A stretch of DNA of 64,000 nt from positions 1-64,000 of the forward strand of contig NZ_JBAHUQ010000029.1 of the NCBI RefSeq assembly GCF_036689865.1. Reading direction: 5' to 3'. Below, one piece after another: positions 1 through 9,818 of this stretch. Under the pieces are notes generated by a model. That model saw only the letters and a program-made list of their open reading frames with translations. It had not been told where the DNA came from and did not search any database. Source of the DNA: Magnetococcus sp. PR-3. GTDB taxonomy: Bacteria > Pseudomonadota > Magnetococcia > Magnetococcales > Magnetococcaceae. Position 1 is the stretch's first letter. Every line of letters begins with the position of its first letter. Both the position numbers and the translations under genes were made by a program.

Positions 1-23
1 TAAGTTCAGGTTGTGGCAGAATC

Positions 24-1034
24 CTAACGCCATTGCCACAGCTTGATAGCCAGTTTACGAACCCATGCTACAATGGGCTTTTGCGGTAAGGATCAGCAGC
101 TGAGAAGTCGATCGTAAAAGGCTTTAGCTTGTTTATCTTTGGCCCGCCAAATCCAAGCTGCTTCGATTAATAAGCTACGCAAATATTGTTGCCCCAAAGG
201 ACATAGACACCCTCGGTCATGCTTACCGCCACTCTACCTAACCATGGGAGAGTGACTGTGACTGGTTCGTTCGGGGTGGAAGCGTTCGGCAGCAAATGTG
301 GAAGTGACCACATGCCCGACACCATCAGCGGTTTTCAAGCGTTCGATGAGATTTTGTTGACCGCAAGTTATGGCTTGAGTTTTGATCTGTTTATCGATCG
401 TTTGTTGTTCTTCGATGAGAAAGGCCAATTCCCGCAGGTGGCTGTTGAGTGTTTGGTGGGTAGCAGACACAAGCCAAGTTGGAGCAACTGTTCAATGGCT
501 GCTTTGCTCCAATGATCAAGATGATCGGGTTCTATGACGCTGTTGGTTAAGGCAGGCCACGCATTCATTGTTTGCAGTGCCGCACGGCATCGGTCTGCTG
601 ATGACGGCGGCGGAACGCCTCTTCATGCTCTGAAGGAGTGGCAATGGGGCATATCAGGCCGGAAGCGACGAATTAAGCCAACTTACGACAAACAAGCTGA
701 TCGGGTTTGTTGGTTGGAGCGACAGGTCATGGAATACGGCTTGGCGCGGCTACGGTAATGGGTAGCCCTGCCGATTGAAGTGCACGGGCCAAACTGTAAC
801 CGGTTGGTCCAGCCTCCTGGGCAATCACTCCCACCTTCACTGACAGAGGTTGGAGTATTGGGATCCATGTGGATGGTTCCGGGGGCATAATCAGGTCGGC
901 CAACGCCCCATCTATATCTGAGTAGAGCTACGCTCTAGCTCTGTTTATGCACATCCAGACCGATGTATACCCGGCACTCTCATAACCGCCATAAACCGTT
1001 CAAATTTGGGTATACTGAGAAGGTTGTTCGCCAT
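24..1034 (-). pseudogene. Decayed IS110-family transposase
   Basis: Read on the minus strand in several frames, this stretch keeps the landmarks of IS110 transposases in the right order. These are the N-terminal YIGLDVHKQ motif (about 966-940), an EAGPTGYSLARALQSAG segment followed by APSRIP (about 825-745), a coiled central stretch with IDKQIKTQ and LKTADGVGHVVT (about 440-300), and a C-terminal LRSLLIEAAWIWRAKDKQAK...FYDRLL segment ending in WVRKLAIKLWQWR and a stop at 24-26. Frameshifts and stops separate them; one lies right at the start, where MRV and VYIGLDVHK are out of frame. A strong Shine-Dalgarno AGGAGGT (1041-1047) precedes an ATG at 1034, so the original start region seems preserved. 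IS110 elements move with a DEDD-type transposase and lack conventional long terminal inverted repeats; I saw no clear element ends. Non-functional as read. Confidence 0.85.
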
Positions 1035-1119
1035 ATCGGTACCTCCTATTCTGGTCGGGAATTCAACTCCAGATTAACAGAGATGCTGACATGGTATTAT
1101 ATGCTGAAACCTGAGTGGC

Positions 1120-1860
1120 TTATCGGGGAGGGAGTGTCGATGCCGCTTCCTGGTCTAACATCCAGTCTACTTGCTCGTGCTGGTGAGTAATACGAGCTGC
1201 AGGAAGTCCACTGTCAGAGGCTGAGGCTGTAAGTACCCGCTGAACAATTTCTGCTTTTGCATAACCGGTTACCAAAAACGTCACACGATGTGCTGCCAAA
1301 ATCATCGACTCAGTCAGGGTTATGCGTTGCTCGCCGGAGTAGGGGTTGGTGCTGATCCCACAAATACCGTTGGGCTCTTCCTCTAGCTTGCTCTCAGGAA
1401 AAAGTGAGGCGACATGACCATCTAAACCCATGCCTAGCCAGATCCAGTCAAGCTTAGGTAGGGGGGAGCCAATCAAATTGGTTTTAAGAAGTGCCGCATA
1501 TCGTTCAACCTCTTTTTGCGGTCTCTCTTCACCTTTTATTCGATAGTAGGTTAAATCAGGGTGGGGGAGATCTCCCCCAATGGTACTCATCAACATGCCA
1601 TGGTTACTGTCTGGGTGATTAGTGGGTACACATCGTTCATCCGCCCAATAGATAACCAGTTTGTGCCAGGGTAGGCGTTGACCTATGGTGCTGATCCCCA
1701 GAATTTCAAACAATCTTTTAGGTGTGTTTCCGCCGGATATCGCCAGATGAAAAGGGGCTTCACCTTTTGCAGCCATAGCATCTGAAAGCGCCTGGGCAAG
1801 GACCTGAGCAGTCTCCTCACTACTAGAATAAGGGGATACGGCAGCAAGAGGTTCTCTCAT
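1120..1860 (-). CDS. pgl: 6-phosphogluconolactonase
   Basis: Hydrolyses 6-phosphoglucono-delta-lactone to 6-phosphogluconate in the cytoplasm, in the oxidative pentose phosphate or Entner-Doudoroff route. The 246-residue length is typical of the DevB/SOL-type family. Family motifs are visible: LAISGGNTPKRLFE (phosphate-binding loop, about residues 42-55), WADERCVPTNHPDSN (about 91-105) and LGMGLDGHVASLFPES (about 161-176). The ATG overlaps by four bases (ATGA) the stop of a short upstream reading frame with no start of its own (see 1857-1998), which suggests the gene once followed another gene. No zwf or edd neighbour is visible; the downstream side is an insertion-sequence remnant. Product call is firm. 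Confidence 0.93.
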   Translation of the reverse strand: MREPLAAVSPYSSSEETAQVLAQALSDAMAAKGEAPFHLAISGGNTPKRLFEILGISTIGQRLPWHKLVIYWADERCVPTNHPDSNHGMLMSTIGGDLPHPDLTYYRIKGEERPQKEVERYAALLKTNLIGSPLPKLDWIWLGMGLDGHVASLFPESKLEEEPNGICGISTNPYSGEQRITLTESMILAAHRVTFLVTGYAKAEIVQRVLTASASDSGLPAARITHQHEQVDWMLDQEAASTLPPR

Positions 1861-1998
1861 AAGGTCATACCTAACAGCTTTTGTGCTTTGATTAATGGTC
1901 TCTTCAAGTGCTTCGCGTACTCTGGAGGACTCAATTTTGAAGCCTTATTTAAAAGAAGATTGCGCTCACTTTGCCACAGATGCAGGATGAGGTCTATA
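1857..1998 (-). other. Open fragment upstream of pgl, possible gene remnant
   Basis: A minus-strand frame of about 45 codons, reading IDLILHLWQSERNLLLNK in its middle and ending KAQKLLGMTL, stops in a TGA that overlaps the pgl start. It has no ATG/GTG start after the preceding in-frame stop. It may be the 3' end of a truncated gene once co-transcribed with pgl, or chance. I do not recognise it. Confidence 0.25.
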
Positions 1999-2033
1999 CA
2001 CGGCTATGAAAAAAGCTGAGATAGGGGAAGGAA

Positions 2034-3545
2034 ATGTTAGGAAGTGAAGCTGTGAATAAGCTGAAATTACTCTCCCCCTCTTGGGGCATATACCTGGTTT
2101 TGATGGTTTTAATCTCAGGGTGTGCGGGTTCAGCAGAGGTTAAAAAAACCAAGTCATCTCTATCTAAATTTGAAAAGTCCAAAGAAATAGGCCCCACATT
2201 AAATAAAGGGGGGCAATCCCAAGCTATCATTGCCATGCGTCAGACGATGGAGTCTGCTCAGAAAGCTGTAGAGCAGGGGCAATGGTCCACAGCTTTAAAC
2301 AATACCCGTAAAAGCTACCACTACAGCGTTCAAGCGTTTGGAGCTCAGAGTCAATATGCTCAGGTAAATGCTCTGCTTCTTGCTCGAGCTTTAGCCAAAC
2401 AGAGCTTCTATGCTGAGGCATCAGAACACTTCTCTTCACTAATAGCTCAACGGTTAACAGCAGAAATGCAGCAAAAGGTTGTCTGGTCATGGGTACCTGT
2501 TTTATGGCAGCAAATGAACTATGACAAAGCCGAATTGCTGATTCGACCTTTTTTAACAAACTTACCCTCATCCCAAAATGATTCTTCGGTAAAAGTACGT
2601 TCTTACCCATGGTCTAAAATCTTAAAGAAAAATGCACAGTTAAAAAATATGGATCCTGATCAGCGAAATGCCTGGTTATGGATGGAACGCCAAAACCTGC
2701 CCAGTGCGTTTATGCAAAAGAAACTCAAACAGAAAATGAACCGGTTGCAAGCTTTGGCGCGGAATAAACAGTGGGATGATTTTAATAAAGATCAAATCGT
2801 ATTGATGCAAGATATTCAACAGATGCTGAGTCTTATTCACCCTGTCACCTGGGATATTCAGGGGGGGATCGCGCGTATCTATGAAAGTGCTGGTAAGTAT
2901 AAAAAGGCGGAAGAGATTTGGTCTCAAATCGAAGCGAGTCGAATTTCAGTATTAGGACATACGTATGGTCGTAGTTTGGCTGTGGCAGATGCGCGGGCGC
3001 GTTTGAGTATCCAATTCGTTAAGCCAACAGAACAGATTCTTACCCAACACCGGCGTATGTTGAGTTTGTCAACTGATCGTTTAGGACGTAAGCATGAAGA
3101 GACACTCTTGCGGCACCATTTATATATATCTGCTTTGCTGGAAGCCAATCATTTGAATGTCGCTATGATTGAGGTTGGCCTAGCATTAAAGGTAGCCAAG
3201 GATCATTTGGGTGTTAAACATGAAGTGACGCAAAACCTTATACGTGAGCGGGGTCAGATCCAGTTACGACGACAAAGTTTTACGACAGCCCTTAGAAGTT
3301 TCCAGTGGTTGCTCGCATTGCAAAGAACGAACCCAGAACTTACACAAAGCCAAAGAATTGAGACCCGCTTTTTTCTGGCTTTGTGCAACCAAGGGCTGTT
3401 AGAGCATAGCCGTGCCTTGCAATGGATGAAGGAGCTTCTGCCTATGGCAGAAAAGGAGTACGGCAAGCGCGATTCACGTTATCAGGAGCTTCAAAATATT
3501 TACCAACAGATCAAAGCAGATTACAGCATGAGCTTAGGTAAGTAG
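2034..3545 (+). CDS. TPR-like outer-membrane lipoprotein, function unknown
   Basis: The 503-residue product begins with a short basic segment, a hydrophobic stretch and a lipobox (LVLMVLISGC, Cys at about residue 30). It is therefore likely lipidated and anchored on the periplasmic side. The mature part is almost entirely helical, with repeated Ala/Leu/Tyr spacing typical of tetratricopeptide repeats: about residues 70-150 (WSTALNNTRKSYHYSVQAFG) and 300-490 (KYKKAEEIWSQIEASR, TALRSFQWLLALQRTNPE, RALQWMKELLPMAEKEYG). Such proteins usually scaffold other proteins. The chosen ATG follows AGGGGAAGGA closely; an in-frame GTG at 2052 with AGGAAG upstream would give a more usual signal-peptide length and is a real alternative. 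Divergent from pgl and not obviously in an operon. Confidence 0.6.
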   Translation: MLGSEAVNKLKLLSPSWGIYLVLMVLISGCAGSAEVKKTKSSLSKFEKSKEIGPTLNKGGQSQAIIAMRQTMESAQKAVEQGQWSTALNNTRKSYHYSVQAFGAQSQYAQVNALLLARALAKQSFYAEASEHFSSLIAQRLTAEMQQKVVWSWVPVLWQQMNYDKAELLIRPFLTNLPSSQNDSSVKVRSYPWSKILKKNAQLKNMDPDQRNAWLWMERQNLPSAFMQKKLKQKMNRLQALARNKQWDDFNKDQIVLMQDIQQMLSLIHPVTWDIQGGIARIYESAGKYKKAEEIWSQIEASRISVLGHTYGRSLAVADARARLSIQFVKPTEQILTQHRRMLSLSTDRLGRKHEETLLRHHLYISALLEANHLNVAMIEVGLALKVAKDHLGVKHEVTQNLIRERGQIQLRRQSFTTALRSFQWLLALQRTNPELTQSQRIETRFFLALCNQGLLEHSRALQWMKELLPMAEKEYGKRDSRYQELQNIYQQIKADYSMSLGK

Positions 3546-3558
3546 TTACCCGTGCATC

Positions 3559-3723
3559 TTAACGCTGTGCCGTCACGTGATGAGTGGCAATGTTTGGTGT
3601 GCTCGCAGATGTCGTGTGGGGGCTATTACCCACTGCCATGTATCCAACAAATAGTGTTATGGCAATAAATAACATCCAACGAGGCCAATACAGATTATTT
3701 TCAATACGGTTTAATGAGCGCAT
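3559..3723 (-). CDS. Small single-span membrane protein
   Basis: A 54-residue product starting MRSLNRIENNLYWPRWM. It has one hydrophobic segment (WMLFIAITLFVGYMAV, about residues 18-33) and a Ser/Thr/His-rich tail. The ATG at 3723 is preceded by GGAGAAG (minus strand, 3727-3733) at good spacing. That is why I prefer it to an upstream TTG at 3771 in the same frame, which has no ribosome site. Orientation by the positive-inside rule would place the N-terminus in the cytoplasm. No family recognised; function unknown. Its 3' end faces the 3' end of the TPR lipoprotein gene. Confidence 0.45.
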   Translation of the reverse strand: MRSLNRIENNLYWPRWMLFIAITLFVGYMAVGNSPHTTSASTPNIATHHVTAQR

Positions 3724-4108
3724 GATCTTCTCCAAAACGGGTACATCCGAACTACCTGTGGCTTTGGTCAAACTCTAGCACGCTTCATTTATTGGTAGGC
3801 TGTCCAGGGGTGAACTCTAAGTGAACAGTGTGTGACATCAGTTGGTGAGGACTGGTAGGGTATTTGCCAGAAGAGCGGAGGGCTATGATGAGTAGGTTTA
3901 TGTGTATAGCCCGGATGCACGGATAGAGGTCAATCCATGCATTGGTTGTCCAACAACAGTTGGCAACACATAGGGCCTTAGCTCGATGGGTTTAACCGAG
4001 ATAATGGATCAATATTTCCCGCCTGTGAGTAAAAAAAATAACACTCAGTAATATTTTAAAGGACACCCAAGCTGCTCTTCGTCTTCTTGATACCTTTTGG
4101 TCAAAGGC
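3724..4108. other. Intergenic region between the small membrane protein and the nap terminator
   Basis: About 385 bases with no coding frame I can support. Short overlapping open frames at its right end run into napC on the opposite strand and are not credible. A weak inverted repeat around 3946-3966 (TTGTCCAAC / GTTGGCAA) could form a small hairpin. No promoter or RNA gene is recognised. Confidence 0.4.
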
Positions 4109-4136
4109 AAAAAAAGGGGCCGCACAATGGCGGCCC
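4109..4136 (-). terminator. Rho-independent terminator of the nap operon
   Basis: On the minus strand a perfect 7-bp GC stem, GGGCCGC / GCGGCCC (4130-4136 and 4117-4123) with a six-base loop, is followed by C and a run of seven T (4115-4109). It lies about 30 bases beyond the napC stop and would end the nap transcript. Confidence 0.9.
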
Positions 4137-4166
4137 GGAAGGGTTGCTTCGATTTGGTGGCGCTAT

Positions 4167-4757
4167 TTATCCGCCGCCCAATGCTTGCTCTTCTTTGTTC
4201 ATACCCAAAGGTAATCTATGTGCGATGCCTTTGTGGCAGTCGATACAGGTCTTGCCAGCAGCAAATCCGCGACGGTGATTGTCAAAACCACGGGTTCCCT
4301 GCTTGGTGAAATCCATGGATTGGAAGTCATGACAGTTACGACATTCGCGAGAGTCGGTCTCTTTCATCGCTTTCCATACCCGACGGGCCATGGTTAAACG
4401 ATGTTCATCAAACTTCTCTGGCGTATCCACTGTACCTAAAGCCCAATGGTAGAGCTCATTACTGGCCTGAATTTTACGGCGCAGTTTGTAGAGCCACTCC
4501 TTTGGTACGTGGCAGTCTGGGCAGGTTGCACGAACACCACTGGCATTATTGTAGTGCACACTGTCCTGATACTCTGCATAAACATTGTCACGCATTTCAT
4601 GACATGTAATGCAGAAACTCTCTGTATTCGTCAGCTCTAACACCCAGTGGAAACCGCCCCAAAAGACGATACCTACGAAGATGAGGACGGCCGAAGCAAC
4701 GAGGCCTGCTGATTTAATACGGTCCCAAGGACCATCCTTGTAGACGATGAATGCCAT
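4167..4757 (-). CDS. napC: NapC/NirT-type tetraheme cytochrome c, quinol oxidase of Nap
   Basis: Membrane-anchored tetraheme c-type cytochrome that takes electrons from the quinol pool and passes them to NapB/NapA in the periplasm. The 196-residue protein has one N-terminal membrane anchor (about residues 15-37, LVASAVLIFVGIVFWGGF) and four CXXCH haem sites: CITCH, CPDCH, CRNCH and CIDCH. This matches the NapC/NirT family in number and order. A strong ribosome site (AAGGAGAT) precedes the ATG. It is the last gene of the operon, about 70 bases after napB, with the terminator just downstream. Confidence 0.95.
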   Translation of the reverse strand: MAFIVYKDGPWDRIKSAGLVASAVLIFVGIVFWGGFHWVLELTNTESFCITCHEMRDNVYAEYQDSVHYNNASGVRATCPDCHVPKEWLYKLRRKIQASNELYHWALGTVDTPEKFDEHRLTMARRVWKAMKETDSRECRNCHDFQSMDFTKQGTRGFDNHRRGFAAGKTCIDCHKGIAHRLPLGMNKEEQALGGG

Positions 4758-4826
4758 CTCGCGATCTCCTTAATTCCGGAATCGGTTAGGGATGGGGAAC
4801 GATACGCTGTTCAGTATTAGTCTGAA

Positions 4827-5285
4827 TTAGCGTAGTGCATCCACCGGTTTAAAGGAGTTCTCCACCAAAGGCCGTGCATTACGCTGGGGCACATGGCACT
4901 GGGTGCAGAAGTAACGTCCAGGTGAGACATCAGCTAACTCACTACCGTAGCGGTCACGGAAATGGGTTAAACTGATCTTTGTAGCACCAGACTGCTTGTA
5001 GGTATCCCAGCTATGGCAACTCAAGCAGCGGTTTTGCCGCAGATTGATGCGATACTGTTCTACCGAGTGGGGGATCAGCGGGGGCTGTTGTAGATAGTCC
5101 CGTTTGATCGGTTTTTGATCTTCTCTCCACTTCTTGAAGACGGGTGCCGCGGAGTTACTCTCCAGGCTTTGTACCCCGCGTAGGGATTGAACCCCCCCTT
5201 CGTTGGCCGACGTTGTGGCGACCACACCCACCAGGGCGAAGCAGGCCATCCATCCCATTACCATCCATCTCGCGAAACCGTTCAT
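4827..5285 (-). CDS. napB: NapB, diheme cytochrome c subunit of periplasmic nitrate reductase
   Basis: Small electron-transfer subunit that forms a complex with NapA in the periplasm. The 152-residue product has a Sec signal peptide (WMVMGWMACFALVGVVATTSA) and two haem-binding motifs, CLSCH (about residue 88) and CTQCH (about 128). The segment PLIPHSVEQYRINLRQNRCL is typical of NapB. It lies 9 bases after napH, with AAGGTG upstream of the ATG. Confidence 0.95.
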   Translation of the reverse strand: MNGFARWMVMGWMACFALVGVVATTSANEGGVQSLRGVQSLESNSAAPVFKKWREDQKPIKRDYLQQPPLIPHSVEQYRINLRQNRCLSCHSWDTYKQSGATKISLTHFRDRYGSELADVSPGRYFCTQCHVPQRNARPLVENSFKPVDALR

Positions 5286-5294
5286 AGCGCCACC

Positions 5295-6152
5295 TTAGCT
5301 CGTTTCTGAGGGCCTAACTTTAACCCCAAAGTTGAAGATTGATTGGGGGCAAACATCTATACAGCGACCACAATTGGTACAGTTGATCGCATTAATAACC
5401 GGGCCTTGTCCATCTACCGCTTTAAGGGCCGGTTTAAGAACCTGTGGTTCAGGGCAGACTAAATAACAGTCCATACAGTCATCGCACTCATCACGCGTCG
5501 GGGTTTGTACCCTTAGCGGTGACCACCTGCCAAGCAGGCTATAAAGTGCTCCGTGTGGACAAAGCCGACCGCACCATCCTTGAGGACTTACCAGTAGTTC
5601 CCAAAGGAACAGCGCAACCGCTGCCATCCAGCCAAAGCCAATTCCAAAGATCAATCCCCGTTGTACCATTGAAACAGGGTTGATTAACTCCCACGCAAGT
5701 TGGCCGGTTACTAGTGACATGACTAACACCAGTCCAAGAACCACATAGCGTGTATTGCGTTTAGGCCGCCAACCACCCCGGAAACCCAAAGTGCGTCGTA
5801 CCCATCCTGCAAAATCGCTTACAACGTTAAGTGGGCAAACCCAGCTACAAAACAGTCGCCCCCCAACAAGCATATACAACACCACAATCAGAAGTGTGCC
5901 CAGGAGGGCATCTTGGGCTAATTGATGCCCAGAGAACCACGATTGCAACTGAATAAAGGGATCACTCAATGGAATCACTTCAAACAGTGTGCTAGATGCC
6001 ATGTTGCCTTTGGCTATCCAAACACCCAACCATGGCCCACTCCAAAAGAGTGCAAAGACCAGTATTTGTGAAAACCTTCGGAGGATTAGCCATTTATAAG
6101 CTTTAATCCAACCTTTTTCTTGTCTCGCTTCAACCCCTGGAAGTCGGCTCAT
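5295..6152 (-). CDS. napH: NapH, membrane ferredoxin-type quinol dehydrogenase subunit
   Basis: Integral membrane iron-sulfur protein that, with NapG, delivers quinol electrons to the Nap system. The 285 residues contain four to five membrane spans, two CxxxCP motifs at membrane boundaries (CSWVCPLNV about residue 103 and CGRLCPHG about 194), and a C-terminal cytoplasmic ferredoxin domain with two 4Fe-4S motifs ([24 protein letters not shown]). The start overlaps the napG stop by four bases (ATGA), so translation is probably coupled. Confidence 0.95.
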   Translation of the reverse strand: MSRLPGVEARQEKGWIKAYKWLILRRFSQILVFALFWSGPWLGVWIAKGNMASSTLFEVIPLSDPFIQLQSWFSGHQLAQDALLGTLLIVVLYMLVGGRLFCSWVCPLNVVSDFAGWVRRTLGFRGGWRPKRNTRYVVLGLVLVMSLVTGQLAWELINPVSMVQRGLIFGIGFGWMAAVALFLWELLVSPQGWCGRLCPHGALYSLLGRWSPLRVQTPTRDECDDCMDCYLVCPEPQVLKPALKAVDGQGPVINAINCTNCGRCIDVCPQSIFNFGVKVRPSETS

Positions 6153-6922
6153 GGCTGATCTCCAGGTCGGCGAATGGGTAATTTAATAAGATCCGGTAGC
6201 AGGGACTCCCCTTGCTTATCCTTCTCTTCCCAACCCAATTTATAGTGCTCAGCAGAAGCGCCTTTAGCTAGCTCAATAGGCATAACTTTGATGGCAGCTT
6301 TAGGTAGAACACACCCTTCTTCACATTTGCCACACCCTGTGCAGTGCTCAGAGTGGACAGTCGGGATAAACTTAGCGTGATGTCCGCTGCGTAAATCACG
6401 ACGCATCTCCAGGGTTATCGCTTTGTCGATGGCCGGACAAACCCGGTAACAGACATCACAACGAAGCCCCAAGAAGTTTAAACATGTCTCTTGGTCAGAC
6501 AATACCGCAATGCCCATTCGTGCATCATCGATCTCTTTTAAACTTCGATCCAAAGCACCCGTCGGGCAAGCCGGGACACATGGTATATCTTCACACATTT
6601 CACAAGGCCCAGTTCGCGCTTCAAAGAAGGGTGTTCCTAACGCTTCTTCATCACCGGGTTGTGCCAATTTAAGAATCTTATACGGGCAAGCTCTCACACA
6701 GAGTCCACACCGTACACAAGCTTTTAAAAAATCATCTTCTACCAAGGCTCCTGGCGGTCTTAATGACTGTGCAGGCATGGCTGAAGCTGTCTTAGCGTGT
6801 GTCCACAGTAGAGAGCCAAAAACGGCACTTCCTGCAACGCCTCGAGCTAAATTCTGAAAAAAACCGCGACGATCAACACCTTTATCATCGCTTTCCTGTG
6901 GGGGGGTAACGGGTTCTTCCAT
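6149..6922 (-). CDS. napG: NapG, Tat-exported ferredoxin-type electron transfer protein
   Basis: Periplasmic protein carrying four 4Fe-4S clusters, partner of NapH. The N-terminus has a twin-arginine signal ([12 protein letters not shown], then a hydrophobic stretch). The clusters correspond to [43 protein letters not shown] and [15 protein letters not shown] place the start at ATG 6922, which has AAGGAA eight bases upstream, not at the GTG one codon earlier. It is separated from napA by a 130-base gap that holds a strong stem-loop. Confidence 0.94.
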   Translation of the reverse strand: MEEPVTPPQESDDKGVDRRGFFQNLARGVAGSAVFGSLLWTHAKTASAMPAQSLRPPGALVEDDFLKACVRCGLCVRACPYKILKLAQPGDEEALGTPFFEARTGPCEMCEDIPCVPACPTGALDRSLKEIDDARMGIAVLSDQETCLNFLGLRCDVCYRVCPAIDKAITLEMRRDLRSGHHAKFIPTVHSEHCTGCGKCEEGCVLPKAAIKVMPIELAKGASAEHYKLGWEEKDKQGESLLPDLIKLPIRRPGDQP

Positions 6923-6945
6923 CACTGTTCCTTCATGCCAAGCCA

Positions 6946-6977
6946 GATGTGGTGCCCGTCAAGCGGGCACCAACATC
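6946..6977 (-). other. Intercistronic stem-loop between napA and napG
   Basis: An 8-bp perfect stem GGTGCCCG / CGGGCACC (6951-6958 and 6964-6971) with a five-base loop. It is extended by GATGT / ACATC with one bulged base. There is no T-run on the minus strand, so it is not a classical terminator. It may stabilise the napA 3' end or tune expression of napGHBC relative to napFDA. Confidence 0.6.
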
Positions 6978-7053
6978 TAACCTGATCTGAACCGCTACCC
7001 CACCCGGTCTTCTATGAGACCTCCCTGGCGATTCATTTATGGTGAATCGAAAG

Positions 7054-9564
7054 CTAGGCTTTCAGTACTTTGACTGAACACTTCTTATAGTCAGTCTCTT
7101 TCGAAATGGGGCACGTTGCATCCAGTGTCAGTTTGTTGATCAGACGCGAAGCGTCAAACCAAGGCACATAGATCAGACCCTCTGGAACCCGGTTACGGCC
7201 ACGGGTTTCAATGCGTGCCGTGATCTCACCGCGGCGTGATACCAGCTTGGCTGACATGCCCCGCTTAAGGCCGCGTTTTTTCGCGTCACTTGGGTGCATA
7301 TAAACCATGGCGTCAGGCATTGCTCGGTGCAGTTCTGGTACACGACGTGTCATAGAGCCTGAGTGCCAGTGCTCGAGTACACGACCTGTGCAGAGCCACA
7401 GATCATATTCCTGATCAGGTACTTCTGCTGGTGGCTCGTAGGGTAAGGCAAATGCCCATGCCTTGCCATCAGGCTTACCGTAGAAGCGTACACCTTCACC
7501 TTTAGGCACGTAGGGATCATAACCTTCACGGAAGCGCCACAGTGTCTCTTTGCCATCAACCACAGGCCAGCGCAGACCGCGAGCTTGGTGGTAAGTATCA
7601 AAGTCTGCCAAGTCATGGGCATGACCGCGGCCAAAGTAGGCATACTCTTCAAACAGACCTTTTTGAACGTAGAAGCCAAAATCTTTTGACTCTTCGTTAT
7701 CAAAGCCTTCGGCTGTTTCAGAGAGAGGGAATTTATCCACCTGACCGTTGGCAAAGAGTATGTCAAACAGCGTTTTGCCTTTAAGCTCTGGTGCTTTAGC
7801 AATCAGATCAGCAGGCCAAACTTCCTCTACCTTGAAGCGCTTAGAGAACTCCATCAGCTGCCATAGGTCAGATTTTGCCTCACCTGGAGCAGGGATCTGC
7901 TGACGCCAGAACTGGGTGCGGCGTTCAGCATTACCGTAGGCACCTTCTTTTTCAACCCACATTGCGGTCGGAAGAATAAGGTCAGCTGCCTGTGCGGTTA
8001 CCGTTGGATATGGATCAGACACAACGATGAAGTTTTGAGGATTACGATACCCAGGGTAGGTTTCCTCATTCATGTTGGCTGCAGCTTGCATATTGTTGTT
8101 ACACATCACCCAATAGGCATTGAGCTGACCATCTTTAAGCTTTCGGTTCTGCAGAGCAGCGTGGTAGCCCACTTTGCCTGGAATGGTTCCTTCTGGAACT
8201 TTCCAATGCTTTTCGCAGATATCACGGTGCTTTTTCTTTGCCACAACCATGTCTGCAGGAAGACGGTGACAGAACGTTCCTACTTCACGTGCTGTTCCAC
8301 AAGCAGAAGGCTGACCTGTCAGTGAGAAGGGGCTGTTGCCAGGCTCAGAAATCTTACCGGTGAGCAAGTGCAGGTTGTAGACAAGGTTGTTCTGCCATGT
8401 ACCACGGGTGTGCTGGTTCATACCCATGGTCCAGAGCGACATGACCTTGCGGTCTGGGTCGGCATAAATCTCTGCAAGTTCAGTCAGCTGACGCTCAGAT
8501 ACACCAGAGATCTCGCTGGCTTTTTTAACATCATATTCAGAGACAAACTCAGCAAACTGTTCGAACGTAATAGGCTTAGAACCAATGGTGTCTTTACGAG
8601 ACTTATTGTTCTTTGCTTTCTTCTCACGTTCATCACTGGGACGCAGACCGTAACCGATGTCGGTATTACCCAAGCGGAAGTTTACGTGCTTAGTGATGAA
8701 GTCCTTGTTGTAGGTCCCCTTCTTAATCACGTAGTTCGCGATGAAGTTGGCAATGGCCAAATCACTTTGCGGGTTAAATACGATACCCAGATCTGCCAAG
8801 TCAAAGCAGCGGTGCTGGTATGTAGAGAGTACAGCAACCTTAGCATTGGGCTTGGTCAAACGCGTATTGGTCAGACGTGACCAAAGAATGGGGTGCATTT
8901 CTGCCATGTTTGAGCCCCAGAGCACAAAAGCGTCTGCATGCTCGAGGTCATCGTAGCAACCCATGGGCTCATCAATACCAAAGGTACGGATAAAGCCCGC
9001 AACAGCAGAGGCCATACAGTGACGTGCATTGGGATCAATATGGTTTGAACGGAAGCCGGCTTTCATCAGCTTAGCAGCCGCGTAGCCTTCCCAAACTGTC
9101 CATTGGCCTGAACCGAACATGCCCACTGGAGGCATTTTTCCAGAATCCAAGCCTTTTTTAAGTGACTTTTTGAACTGATCAGCCATGACATCAAAAGCTT
9201 CATCCCATGATACTTCATGGAAGTCACCATTCTTGTCATATTTACCGGCTGATTTCCGCAGTAACGGCTTAGACAAACGGTCTTTGCCATATGGGATTTT
9301 GGAAAGAAAATACCCTTTAATGCAGTTCAATCCGCGGTTGACTGGGGCATCGGGGTCACCTTGGGTGGCAACGATGCGGTCATTCTTGGTACCCACCAAG
9401 ATACTACAGCCAGTGCCGCAGAAACGACAGGGTGCCTTATCCCAACGGATGGCGCTGTTGGGAGCAGCTTCAGCCTCACTGGGCACCGCTGCGGGCAAAC
9501 CTGCTGCAGCCGCTGCCGCAGCAATGGCATTGGCCTTGATGTACTCTCGCCTGCTGAGCTTCAC
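7054..9564 (-). CDS. napA: NapA, catalytic subunit of periplasmic nitrate reductase
   Basis: Reduces nitrate to nitrite in the periplasm using a bis-MGD molybdenum cofactor and one 4Fe-4S cluster. The 836 residues match family length. The N-terminus has a Tat signal (SRREYIK followed by an alanine-rich stretch). The cluster ligands are in CRFCGTGC (about residues 47-54) and the fourth Cys in GLNCIKGYF (about 81). The Mo ligand Cys lies in [10 protein letters not shown] (about residue 183). The C-terminal molybdopterin-binding domain includes [15 protein letters not shown]. Start is a GTG (9562-9564) overlapping the napD stop (GTGA), with AGGAGATGG upstream, consistent with coupled translation after its chaperone. 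Confidence 0.97.
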   Translation of the reverse strand: MKLSRREYIKANAIAAAAAAAGLPAAVPSEAEAAPNSAIRWDKAPCRFCGTGCSILVGTKNDRIVATQGDPDAPVNRGLNCIKGYFLSKIPYGKDRLSKPLLRKSAGKYDKNGDFHEVSWDEAFDVMADQFKKSLKKGLDSGKMPPVGMFGSGQWTVWEGYAAAKLMKAGFRSNHIDPNARHCMASAVAGFIRTFGIDEPMGCYDDLEHADAFVLWGSNMAEMHPILWSRLTNTRLTKPNAKVAVLSTYQHRCFDLADLGIVFNPQSDLAIANFIANYVIKKGTYNKDFITKHVNFRLGNTDIGYGLRPSDEREKKAKNNKSRKDTIGSKPITFEQFAEFVSEYDVKKASEISGVSERQLTELAEIYADPDRKVMSLWTMGMNQHTRGTWQNNLVYNLHLLTGKISEPGNSPFSLTGQPSACGTAREVGTFCHRLPADMVVAKKKHRDICEKHWKVPEGTIPGKVGYHAALQNRKLKDGQLNAYWVMCNNNMQAAANMNEETYPGYRNPQNFIVVSDPYPTVTAQAADLILPTAMWVEKEGAYGNAERRTQFWRQQIPAPGEAKSDLWQLMEFSKRFKVEEVWPADLIAKAPELKGKTLFDILFANGQVDKFPLSETAEGFDNEESKDFGFYVQKGLFEEYAYFGRGHAHDLADFDTYHQARGLRWPVVDGKETLWRFREGYDPYVPKGEGVRFYGKPDGKAWAFALPYEPPAEVPDQEYDLWLCTGRVLEHWHSGSMTRRVPELHRAMPDAMVYMHPSDAKKRGLKRGMSAKLVSRRGEITARIETRGRNRVPEGLIYVPWFDASRLINKLTLDATCPISKETDYKKCSVKVLKA

Positions 9565-9818
9565 GATGCCATCTCCTTCTGGGATGCCTCGGATTCCGTG
9601 GGATCCGAATATTGATAGACAGGGGTAGCGTCTAAGACGCCTGTTAAATCACGAATTTGTTCCATATTATCGGCCAGGGATCGGAACCGATCACTTTCCA
9701 ATGTAACGACCAACCTACCATCTCCACCATCGACATGTATTTCCACACCGGGGATGGAGACAATTTGATCGCTAATCTCAACTCTTTGGTCGGGTCTCAC
9801 TTGGACCACGGCGCTCAT
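9561..9818 (-). CDS. napD: NapD, NapA signal-peptide chaperone
   Basis: Small cytoplasmic protein that binds the Tat signal of NapA and holds back export until the cofactor is inserted. The product begins [19 protein letters not shown] and contains [20 protein letters not shown], the ferredoxin-like beta-alpha-beta core of the family. I choose the ATG at 9818, which overlaps the napF stop as ATGA; an in-frame ATG three codons upstream (9827) is possible. The gene then overlaps napA by four bases. Confidence 0.92.
   Translation of the reverse strand: MSAVVQVRPDQRVEISDQIVSIPGVEIHVDGGDGRLVVTLESDRFRSLADNMEQIRDLTGVLDATPVYQYSDPTESEASQKEMAS

Noticed and set aside
963-1190. 75-residue plus-strand frame near the insertion-sequence remnant
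   Set aside because: It overlaps the 5' part of the transposase remnant on the other strand and the 3' end of pgl, has no recognised family and no ribosome site.
3559-3771. Longer version of the small membrane protein from TTG 3771
   Set aside because: No ribosome site upstream of the TTG, while the internal ATG at 3723 has a strong one.
4087-4309. Short plus-strand frames over the nap terminator and napC 3' end
   Set aside because: They read through the hairpin and a clear tetraheme cytochrome gene on the opposite strand.
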